This document shows positions 1-6,116 of a DNA stretch of 9,580 bases, piece after piece. Origin of the DNA: an uncultured Bacilli bacterium. GTDB lineage: Bacteria; Bacillota_I; Bacilli_A; RF39; UBA660. A program made the translations under genes and the position numbers. The notes beneath the pieces are model-generated. The model was not told the DNA's origin and made no database searches. It was given only the letters and a program-made list of their open reading frames with translations. The stretch lies in contig CANQXM010000045.1 of the NCBI GenBank assembly GCA_947627835.1, positions 1 through 9,580 on the forward strand, written 5' to 3'. How positions within the stretch are numbered: position 1 is the first letter of the stretch; each line of letters begins with the position of its first letter.

Positions 1-1237
1 TTAACAAACGATTGATGCCGATTGCAAATCCTCCATGAGGGGGAACGCCATATTTAAAGAAGTCTAAATAGAAGTCCAAACTAGCAAGGGTAATATTCTT
101 TTGTAAAACTTGTTTTGTTAAGACATCAATCCGATGTTCTCTTTGTGCGCCCGTAGTAATTTCAATACCTCGGAATAGCAAGTCATAACTACAAGTATCC
201 CCATTTTCAGTAAGCATATGATAAAAAGGTCTTGCTTCAAAAGGATATTCCGTTACAAAAATAAATTCAGTTTGAAATTGTTCTTTGGCATACTTGCAAA
301 GAAGTTCCTCTTCTTTTCTTTCTAAATCCGTTTCTTTTTCACCAACGTAATGATATTTTTCTTTTAATAATTTTTTAGCATCCTGAAAAGAAATACGTGC
401 AAAAGGTTTTTCGATATCCGTTGGTTTGACATGAAATTCTTTTTCCATCGCATCTCCATAAGCTTCATAAACTTTTGAAATGGCATACTTAAGCCAAGCT
501 TCTTCAAAATCCATCACTTCTTCATAAGAAGAAATCCACGATAACTCAACATCGGCCATATTAATTTCCGTAGCATGATAAGAAGTATGAGAATTTTCAG
601 CACGAAAAGCCGGTCCAATTTCAAATACTTTATCAAATCCAGAAGCCATTGCCATTTGCTTGTAAAATTGTGGAGATTGGGATAGATAAGCCGTCTTTCC
701 AAAATAATCAAGAGAAAATAACTCAGCCCCACTTTCTGCAGCAGCTCCACTAATTTTTGGAGAATGAATTTCCATAAAACCATGAGAAATGCAATATTCT
801 CGTAAACTATGTTCGAGTAACGTTTCTGCTTGAAAAAGCAAATGATTATCACTTCTTCGTAAATCAATAAAACGATAATCCAACCGTGTCTCTCGTAAAC
901 TATTATCTTTCTTATTATAATCAAAAGGCAGTAATGCTTGAGATAAAGAAGTTACCAATATGGAAGTTGGAAATAACTCTTTTCCACCAAGTTTTACAGA
1001 TTTACTTTCCTTTAAAAGTCCCGTAACCTTTAACGTACTTTCAAGCGTAACGCCTTTCATAATCTCCAAAAGAGCTTGATTTTCTTCATTTTTCTCAATC
1101 GTAACTTGAAGTTTTCCCGTTCCATCTCGTAAAATTACAAACATCACATACTGTAAATCCCGAATATGATCGACAAAACCTTGAAATTCAATCGTTTGAT
1201 CATAATAGTTTTCTAAATCTTTGGCAAATATTTTCAT
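1..1237 (-). CDS. aspS: Aspartyl-tRNA synthetase, archaeal-type (AspS2-like), 3' end cut by window
   Basis: Class II aminoacyl-tRNA synthetase charging tRNA(Asp), and possibly tRNA(Asn), with aspartate in the cytoplasm. 412 residues are visible and the frame is still open at the left edge; family members are roughly 430 aa, so perhaps 20 residues are missing. Residues 1-100 form an OB-fold anticodon domain. Motif 2 is FRAENSHTSYH with Arg212; SPQFYKQ, ARPFYHM, RGIEITTGAQREH and the motif 3 segment PPHGGFAIGINRLL (Arg410) follow. SPQ-YKQ and the TGAQREH block separate it from AsnRS. It lacks the length and GAD insertion of the usual bacterial AspRS (about 590 aa). The start is ATG at 1237, preceded by AAAGGAAG. 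It is the last visible gene of the T-box operon, 40 nt after the 94-aa gene. Whether it discriminates Asp from Asn tRNA is open. Identification as AspRS is firm. Confidence 0.93.
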   Translation of the reverse strand, partial: MKIFAKDLENYYDQTIEFQGFVDHIRDLQYVMFVILRDGTGKLQVTIEKNEENQALLEIMKGVTLESTLKVTGLLKESKSVKLGGKELFPTSILVTSLSQALLPFDYNKKDNSLRETRLDYRFIDLRRSDNHLLFQAETLLEHSLREYCISHGFMEIHSPKISGAAAESGAELFSLDYFGKTAYLSQSPQFYKQMAMASGFDKVFEIGPAFRAENSHTSYHATEINMADVELSWISSYEEVMDFEEAWLKYAISKVYEAYGDAMEKEFHVKPTDIEKPFARISFQDAKKLLKEKYHYVGEKETDLERKEEELLCKYAKEQFQTEFIFVTEYPFEARPFYHMLTENGDTCSYDLLFRGIEITTGAQREHRIDVLTKQVLQKNITLASLDFYLDFFKYGVPPHGGFAIGINRLL

Positions 1238-1277
1238 AATTTTCTTCCTTTCTCATCCTTTAAAAAAGTAAATCGTT

Positions 1278-1562
1278 TCATTTTCGTTGCATCCCTTCAT
1301 TCGGCATGGTACTAGGGATATTTCCATGTAACGATACAGATAGTGATAACTGATCATCATACTTTCCTAAAATAAAATCAATTAAAAAACTAGCATCCAA
1401 GGCCTTTCTCGGCATTCCCATCATACCCAGTAAAGATAAAAGTTGTTGGGTTTCATAACTGCGTTGTTCTTCTAAAACCTTAGAATCCATTAAATCTTTT
1501 AAATACATCTTAGCAAGTCTTTTTACATCTTCAAGATAAATGACTGATTCTTGTTTTTCCAT
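1278..1562 (-). CDS. Hypothetical protein, 94 aa, between HisRS-like and aspS
   Basis: I do not recognise this family. It is a soluble-looking 94-aa protein: residues 1-35 are charged and helix-prone (KRLAKMYLKDLMDSK), a short hydrophobic stretch LLSLLGMMGM lies near 42-51, then ALDASFLIDFILGKYDD, then a polar tail rich in Ser, Pro and Met. There is no signal peptide and no convincing membrane helix. ATG at 1562 is preferred, with AAGGAG a few bases upstream; a TTG codon directly before it could add one residue. The gene begins 15 nt after the stop of the HisRS-like gene and ends 40 nt before aspS, so it is almost certainly co-transcribed with both under the T-box. The placement suggests a tRNA or translation link, but no function can be read from the sequence. 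The good ribosome binding site and tight spacing support a real gene. Confidence 0.72.
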   Translation of the reverse strand: MEKQESVIYLEDVKRLAKMYLKDLMDSKVLEEQRSYETQQLLSLLGMMGMPRKALDASFLIDFILGKYDDQLSLSVSLHGNIPSTMPNEGMQRK

Positions 1563-1577
1563 CAAAAACTCCTTCTT

Positions 1578-2516
1578 TCATATATGCAAATCCAAATGGC
1601 TGATTAAATCCATTTCATTAACTTTTTCTCGTTCATTCGTATCAAAATCTACCAATAATACTTCACTATTTAAAATATCCTCTTCTTTAACTGAAATAAC
1701 ATAATGAGTTGGATAATTTTTACGAATCTCTTCTTTGGTAGTTCGAAAAATCATTTCACTTTTAAAGCCATTCAAGCGAAGTTCTTGTGTTAAATATAAA
1801 GCATGATCTCGTTCCTTTTCCGTTTGATAAGTAATCAAAACATCCAAAAGTTTTTGATCTAAGAAAAGATGGTCCATACAGTAAGTATATAAAGTATCCG
1901 TAAAACCACAAAGATAAAAACCACCTTTAGAAATTCCACTAATTGATTCACTTTGTTTTGCAAGACTGCCACCTTTTAAAAAGCAGACATCTACTTCATT
2001 CACTTTTTGATGAATTTCAAAATATACATCTTCCATAGAAGAAAGATCATCACGAAGTTCATAGGAAATATCTAAATAATCCAAATCATGGCATAGTTTT
2101 TCTTGGTTCTCTTTAGAAACTGAAAGCGATACAACCAAATCGCGAAGGCCAAGGGCTTCTAAAATTCGTACCCCAAGACTGATCAATTCTGCTCCGTAAA
2201 GAAGATCTTCACTTCCGAATACAACAAAACCAAATTCCTTTTCACCAAGTATACTAAAAATGGGTTCATGATAAAACCATTTGACAAAATCATTTGAATT
2301 TTCATAATACGCTCGAATTCTACCGATAATTCCATCTTTGCGTACAACATTACCTTTTTCATTATAAAAGCTGCCATCTTCCATTAAAGAAGATTCAGTA
2401 TAATCATAATTATAAATTTCTGCAAAAGAAGTAAGCACCCGAGCAAGATAATCATACCCTTGGGCTTTCTTCCCATAAGCTTCAATCATATTATCCAATC
2501 TTTTTTTCATCGACAT
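1578..2516 (-). CDS. Degenerate histidyl-tRNA synthetase paralogue (HisRS-like protein)
   Basis: A 312-aa protein that follows the HisRS fold order but has lost catalytic residues. HisRS-like landmarks are visible: WFYHEPIFS (80-88) followed by VVFGSED and AELISLGVRILEALGL (109-124) matches the motif 2 region; KGGSLAKQ (181-188) sits where HisRS has GGRYDxL; GFYLCGFTDTLY (199-210) sits at motif 3 (GFGIGLERL); and residues 223-312 (LLDVLITY, LRLNGFKSEM, HYVISVKEEDI, LVDFDTNEREKV) match the HisRS anticodon-binding domain. The motif 2 FRxE arginine, the RYD histidine motif and the motif 3 arginine are all absent, and the protein is about 110 aa shorter than HisRS, so aminoacylation is very unlikely. 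HisZ is an alternative, but HisZ normally lacks the C-terminal anticodon domain. The start at 2516 has GAGGAGG upstream and overlaps the preceding gene by 10 nt. The relationship is by eye, without an alignment. Confidence 0.75.
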   Translation of the reverse strand: MSMKKRLDNMIEAYGKKAQGYDYLARVLTSFAEIYNYDYTESSLMEDGSFYNEKGNVVRKDGIIGRIRAYYENSNDFVKWFYHEPIFSILGEKEFGFVVFGSEDLLYGAELISLGVRILEALGLRDLVVSLSVSKENQEKLCHDLDYLDISYELRDDLSSMEDVYFEIHQKVNEVDVCFLKGGSLAKQSESISGISKGGFYLCGFTDTLYTYCMDHLFLDQKLLDVLITYQTEKERDHALYLTQELRLNGFKSEMIFRTTKEEIRKNYPTHYVISVKEEDILNSEVLLVDFDTNEREKVNEMDLISHLDLHI

Positions 2517-2695
2517 AACTCCTCCTCATCAAAAAACTCTTCTTTTTTTTCTCCTAGCAATGCTAATTCTCGTAAGGCTTCCAAATAAAGTCGCTGATAC
2601 AATAGCATCTGACGATAAGCATAATCGCGTTGCCATTCAAGTTGCTCTTTCAAAGTCACTTTTCGCATTTCAATTTCTGATTCATTTTGTTCCAT
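2507..2695 (-). CDS. Hypothetical protein, 62 aa, first gene of the T-box operon
   Basis: A 62-aa protein of unknown family. It is predicted to be mostly one long amphipathic helix: residues about 13-50 contain EQLEWQRDYAYRQMLLYQRL with regular hydrophobic and aromatic spacing, then an acidic tail (KKEEFFDEEELCR). There is no membrane segment. It starts 38 nt after the T-box terminator, and its 3' end overlaps the start of the HisRS-like gene by 10 nt, which suggests translational coupling. The ribosome binding site is weak (GTGAG just before ATG 2695), so the start is less certain than for its neighbours. A small helical partner of the HisRS-like protein is possible from the coupling, but this is inference. 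The overlap and open frame argue for a real gene. Confidence 0.65.
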   Translation of the reverse strand: MEQNESEIEMRKVTLKEQLEWQRDYAYRQMLLYQRLYLEALRELALLGEKKEEFFDEEELCR

Positions 2696-2732
2696 AACTC
2701 ACACTCTTATTTTCTTTTTTCATACCTAAGAT

Positions 2733-2794
2733 AAAAAAAGACCTAATAACGTAAGGACGAGTAAAACCCGCGGTGCCACCTTACTTTACTAGGT
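2733..2794 (-). terminator. T-box intrinsic terminator hairpin
   Basis: A 16-bp stem pairs ACCUAGUAAAGUAAGG (2779-2794) with CCUUACGUUAUUAGGU (2741-2756), with one mismatch and one G-U pair, followed by seven U residues at 2733-2739. The 5' arm overlaps the T-box core, so formation of this hairpin excludes the antiterminator (GUAAA near 2786-2790 pairing with UUUAC near 2761-2765). Because no other terminator follows miaA, this hairpin probably also ends read-through transcripts from the upstream operon. Confidence 0.9.
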
Positions 2795-2936
2795 ACTCTC
2801 TAATGCATAACGCTCATCCTGCGATTTCTATTAAAAGAAGGTTGTTTTCCTTTTTCATCATTTTCGGTGTTCCCAGCAAACTCACCTTCTCTGTAAAATG
2901 ACTCGGAAAAAGGCATTTCCTTCCTAGAAATAAACT
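2733..2936 (-). promoter_or_regulatory. T-box riboswitch leader controlling the HisRS-like/aspS operon
   Basis: The minus-strand RNA carries the T-box core AAGGUGGCACCGCG at 2769-2782, one mismatch from the AGGGUGGNACCGCG consensus that pairs with the uncharged tRNA acceptor end. Stem I runs from 2931 to 2824, closed by AUUUCUA (2925-2931) against UAGAAAU (2824-2830), then GGAAGG (2919-2924) against CCUUCU (2836-2841). Higher up CCUUUUUC pairs with GAAAAAGG and GUCAUUUU with AAAAUGAU. The distal part has AGAGAAGG and a GGUG/CACC helix. The unpaired 3' strand of the specifier loop (2842-2850) reads GGAAAACAA, so the specifier may be AAC (Asn, 2844-2846); a one-base shift gives ACA (Thr). Uncharged tRNA would stabilise the antiterminator and let transcription proceed. 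The T-box identity is firm; the specifier is not. Confidence 0.93.
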
Positions 2937-2942
2937 ACCTAT

Positions 2943-2971
2943 AGTTTACACTTTTTTTGAAGGAACGTCAA
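2943..2971 (-). promoter_or_regulatory. Promoter of the T-box operon
   Basis: A sigma-A type promoter reads TTGACG (-35, 2966-2971), a 17-nt spacer, then TAAACT (-10, 2943-2948). The -10 box overlaps the miaA stop codon, and the -35 lies inside the last codons of miaA. The predicted start near 2936 falls just before the base of Stem I at 2931, as expected for a T-box leader. The -10 matches consensus at four of six positions. Confidence 0.65.
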
Positions 2972-3857
2972 ACGAAACTACATCACTAGACATCTTTTTT
3001 GTAAGATATTGACACACTTCCCAAACCGTTTTTTGAAAATCTTCATAACAAACCGAAAACCAAGTAACGGGGAGTTGATGTTTAAACCACGTATACTGCC
3101 GTTTCGCATAATTTCTAGAATGTTTCTTACACAAAGAAATGACTTCCTCTAAAGATTTTGTGTGATTAAAATAATCGGTAAACTCTTTATATCCAATGGC
3201 TGTTTGAAGTGCCCGAGATTCCAGTTTTTGCTCAAAAAAAGGAGTTATTTCTTGAAGTAAAGCGGGAACCATCTGATCAAAACGTTCATCAATCTTTTGA
3301 TACAAAGTAGCACGCTCCGTAGTAAGTCCAATAAAAAAGACTTGGTTATAGTGTAACTGACTCGTTTCCATAATAGGAAGCTGATGTTCTAACTTGTAAA
3401 GAAGTCGTTCCATTCTTCTTCGATTATGAGAATCATACGAAACATCAGCGTGATACGCATCAATCTTTTCTCGAAGCGTTTCCAAATCGTACATCGAATA
3501 ATCCACAGAATCTTCTTCCTTAGTAAACTGATAATCGTATAAAGCGGCTTTAATATAAAGTCCGGTTCCTCCAACTAAAATAGGAATATGTCCCCGTTTC
3601 ATAATTTCATCAATTTTCATTCGACAATCGCGTTGGTAATCATAAACCGAATAAGAATCCGTAAGATCACAAATATCCAAAAGATGATGAGGAACCCCAT
3701 CCATTTCTTTTTTCGTTACTTTTGCGGTTCCAACATCGAGTCCTCGATAAACCTGCATCGCATCGGCATTAATAATTTCACCATGCAACTTTTTAGCAAG
3801 TAAAATTCCTAACTTTGATTTTCCTACTCCCGTAGGTCCTACAATCGCAATAATCAT
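2946..3857 (-). CDS. miaA: tRNA dimethylallyltransferase MiaA
   Basis: Transfers a dimethylallyl group from DMAPP to N6 of A37 in tRNAs that read UNN codons, the first step to i6A or ms2i6A; cytoplasmic. The 303-aa length is typical. The P-loop GPTGVGKS lies at residues 7-14. NADAMQVYRGLDVGTAK follows (most homologues have DSMQVY, so Ser is Ala here), then PHHLLD, the GGTGLYIKAALYD block, AIGYKEF and YAKRQYTWFK near the C-terminus. ATG at 3857 gives the standard MIIAIVGPTG opening. The gene begins 13 nt after the mutL stop; the ribosome binding region is an unusual run of seven G (3864-3870) plus AAG, not a normal AGGAGG. It is the last gene of the yqeG-yqeH-GNAT-mutL-miaA cluster. The mutL-miaA order is common in Bacillota. 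Confidence 0.97.
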   Translation of the reverse strand: MIIAIVGPTGVGKSKLGILLAKKLHGEIINADAMQVYRGLDVGTAKVTKKEMDGVPHHLLDICDLTDSYSVYDYQRDCRMKIDEIMKRGHIPILVGGTGLYIKAALYDYQFTKEEDSVDYSMYDLETLREKIDAYHADVSYDSHNRRRMERLLYKLEHQLPIMETSQLHYNQVFFIGLTTERATLYQKIDERFDQMVPALLQEITPFFEQKLESRALQTAIGYKEFTDYFNHTKSLEEVISLCKKHSRNYAKRQYTWFKHQLPVTWFSVCYEDFQKTVWEVCQYLTKKMSSDVVSFDVPSKKV

Positions 3858-3870
3858 TTTCTTCCCCCCC

Positions 3871-5619
3871 TTAATTCATGGCTCGTTTAAACATTCTTTC
3901 CAAATCATAAATGGAAAAATGAATAATCGTAGGTCTTCCATGCGGGCAATTATAAGGATTATCACAAGCGCAAAGTTCATTTAAAAGTTCTTCCTGAGCT
4001 TCATGAGAAATACGCATATTGGCTTTAATACTCATTTTACAAGCAAGCGTAATGGCAATGCTTTCATTAAACTTAACCCGGTCTACTGGACTAACCCCTT
4101 CAATCAGTAAATCAATAATCCGGCGAATACTTTCTTCTTCATGTCCTTCAAGTAACCAAGTAGGATGTCCTGTAAAAACAAGCGTATTAATACCAAATTC
4201 TCGTACTTCAAAACCCATAGTTTGTAACGTTTCCATCGCATCTTTTATCTTTAAAAATTCGCTATTAGAAAGTTCAATCGTAATAGGAAAGAGTAACGAA
4301 GTAGTATGAACTTCTTTACTTTCTAACGCCCGCATGTTGCGTTCATAATTCACCCGTTCCTGTGCTGCATGCTGATCAATTAAATACATGCCATCTTCAT
4401 TTTCAGCAATAATATAAGTTCCATGACATAATCCTACGGGATAAAGTTTTAAAGATTTTACAGCTTCATTAAGCACGACCTCAGTTTTGGGTTTTGAAGG
4501 AGAAGTAAAATCAAAGGTAGCTTGAATTGCATCACTTTTTTGATACGTTGCTTCACTTTCTTTAATGACATCTTCCATTACTTCTTTTTTAATACTACTT
4601 GTAGAACTCATGCGTCCGACAGCATCTGGAATCAATAAATTTTGATAAAGAGCATCCTTAATGGTTTTAATCAGTAATTCTGCTAAAACATCCATTTTAC
4701 TAATTTTAATATCTTGTTTCGTTGGATGAATATTGACATCGATCAAAGTAGGATCCGTATTAATATTTAAAACGACAATCGGATATTTAATATCTGGTTT
4801 ATACGTATAATAAGCATCATTAATCGCCCGATTGATATCCATGTTGCGAATGACCCGTCCATTACAAATGACAATCATATGGTTGCGATTAGACTTTAAA
4901 ATTTCTGGTTTGCCAATATATCCATAAAGATCAAAATCATCACAACTCGCTTGAACTTCGATCATTTTAGAAGAAACACTAGCACCATAGATTTCATGAA
5001 TGGTTTTTAATAGCTGACCGCTTCCAGAAGTAGATACAAGCGTTTTTCCATCATTGGTTAACGTAAAACTTACGGATGGATGAGCAAGGGCAAACTTTTC
5101 CAAAAAAGAAACACAAGAAGCAAGTTCTGCCTGTTCGCTTTTTAAATACTTTAATCGCGCTGGAGTGTTATAAAATAAATCTTGAACGGTAATAATGGTT
5201 CCTTTTCTTGCATCAGCATTTTCACAGCACAATAACTTTCCTCCTGAAATCTCTAAGTACGTTCCCACATCTCCTGTAGAAGTCTTTAACGTGACATGAG
5301 AAACACTCGCAATGGATGGTAGTGCTTCTCCTCGAAACCCAAGCGTATCAATAAAATACAAATCATCATCACGAAGTAACTTACTAGTTGCATGCCGTAA
5401 GAATGCTTTTTTCGCATCCTCTTCATCCATTCCAATTCCATTATCAATGACACTAACTTCTTTAATGCCACCCTCAATTAAATGAACCGAAACAATCGTC
5501 GCATTCGCATCGATACTATTTTCGACAAGTTCTTTGACAATCGAAGAACAACGCTCGACCACTTCACCAGCAGCAATTTTATTAGCAAGTTCTTCACTCA
5601 TCACTTCAATTTTACTCAT
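3871..5619 (-). CDS. mutL: DNA mismatch repair protein MutL with endonuclease motif
   Basis: Mismatch-repair ATPase that acts with MutS and, in lineages without MutH, nicks the strand itself. It has 582 aa from ATG 5619, chosen because GGGGAGG lies just upstream and the family N-terminus begins here; the GNAT stop overlaps it as ATGA. The GHKL ATPase domain is at about 1-330: AAGEVVERCSSIVKELVENS with Glu30, DNGIGM (59-64), ATSKL and GFRGEAL (94-100). A less conserved linker follows at about 335-390. The C-terminal domain (about 395-582) has the metal-binding DQHAAQERVNYE (415-426, matching DQHAx2Ex4E), ACKMSIKA and CPHGRP (558-563). A SLLFP segment could be the sliding-clamp contact, which is inference. 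No mutS is seen in the window. The protein appears intact. Confidence 0.97.
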   Translation of the reverse strand: MSKIEVMSEELANKIAAGEVVERCSSIVKELVENSIDANATIVSVHLIEGGIKEVSVIDNGIGMDEEDAKKAFLRHATSKLLRDDDLYFIDTLGFRGEALPSIASVSHVTLKTSTGDVGTYLEISGGKLLCCENADARKGTIITVQDLFYNTPARLKYLKSEQAELASCVSFLEKFALAHPSVSFTLTNDGKTLVSTSGSGQLLKTIHEIYGASVSSKMIEVQASCDDFDLYGYIGKPEILKSNRNHMIVICNGRVIRNMDINRAINDAYYTYKPDIKYPIVVLNINTDPTLIDVNIHPTKQDIKISKMDVLAELLIKTIKDALYQNLLIPDAVGRMSSTSSIKKEVMEDVIKESEATYQKSDAIQATFDFTSPSKPKTEVVLNEAVKSLKLYPVGLCHGTYIIAENEDGMYLIDQHAAQERVNYERNMRALESKEVHTTSLLFPITIELSNSEFLKIKDAMETLQTMGFEVREFGINTLVFTGHPTWLLEGHEEESIRRIIDLLIEGVSPVDRVKFNESIAITLACKMSIKANMRISHEAQEELLNELCACDNPYNCPHGRPTIIHFSIYDLERMFKRAMN

Positions 5620-6116
5620 AAAACCTCCCCTACTTTCATAACGTATTCGCACTCTTCATAATCTTTTCCGTGAATACTAATTGGTTCACACCCCACAAAC
5701 ATGCCACCCTTTAAACGGAAAAAAGCATTAGCAGATAATGGTTTTAAAACATAAACCGAATAAATAGGAATCCCGCGTTTTTGAAAGTTTTCTTCTACAA
5801 TTTTTAAAAACTTCGTTCCAAATCCTTTCTTTTGATAACTAGAAGAAAGATAAAGTGCATCTAAAATGCCAACGCCATCCAAAATACTAAAAATACAAAT
5901 TCCTTGAATGGTCCAATCATCATAGAGTGCATAGTAAAAATAATCTGGATGATGAAGTCGTTCTAGAATATGTTTCGTTCGTTTAGTTTGATTCTGCTCG
6001 CGCACTTCAAAAACTTCTTTTGGATAAATTCCTTGATAAGTTTCACGAAAAAAAGCATGATGAGCAGCAACAAACTTGGAAACATCTTCTTCAAGTAAAG
6101 GTTTAATTTCAATCAT
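5616..6116 (-). CDS. GNAT family N-acetyltransferase
   Basis: A 166-aa GCN5-related acyltransferase that uses acetyl-CoA; the substrate is unknown. The acetyl-CoA pyrophosphate loop is motif A, LDALYLSSSYQKKGFGTKFL, with the Q/RxxGxG core at residues 95-100 (QKKGFG). The fold order is normal: a helix-rich N-terminus with YQGIYPKEVF, strand GICIF, motif A, then NAFFRLKGGMFVG (130-142), matching the usual A..FY...GF block. ATG at 6116 is chosen over upstream codons because GGAGGG sits just before it. It overlaps the yqeH stop by 8 nt, and its own TGA overlaps the mutL ATG (ATGA), so translation is probably coupled both ways. RimI was considered, but RimI-specific signatures are not clear and gene context does not decide it. 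Confidence 0.88.
   Translation of the reverse strand: MIEIKPLLEEDVSKFVAAHHAFFRETYQGIYPKEVFEVREQNQTKRTKHILERLHHPDYFYYALYDDWTIQGICIFSILDGVGILDALYLSSSYQKKGFGTKFLKIVEENFQKRGIPIYSVYVLKPLSANAFFRLKGGMFVGCEPISIHGKDYEECEYVMKVGEVL

Noticed and set aside
514..924. Minus-strand open frame of 136 codons
   Set aside because: It lies wholly inside aspS in another frame; the aspS frame carries the class II synthetase motifs and this one has an Ile/Leu-rich low-complexity composition with no ribosome binding site.
2682..2723. 13-codon minus-strand frame (MKKENKSVSYGTK) after the T-box terminator
   Set aside because: It overlaps the 62-aa gene out of frame and has no properly spaced ribosome binding site; too short to support as a leader peptide, especially since the T-box already provides regulation.
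2852..2859. GAT triplet in the Stem I 3' strand as an Asp specifier
   Set aside because: It is within the AAAAUGAU helix paired with GUCAUUUU in my fold, so it would not be exposed for an anticodon.
4019..4309. Plus-strand open frame of 96 codons
   Set aside because: It is antisense to the MutL C-terminal domain, which shows clear conserved motifs; no ribosome binding site or family resemblance is seen.
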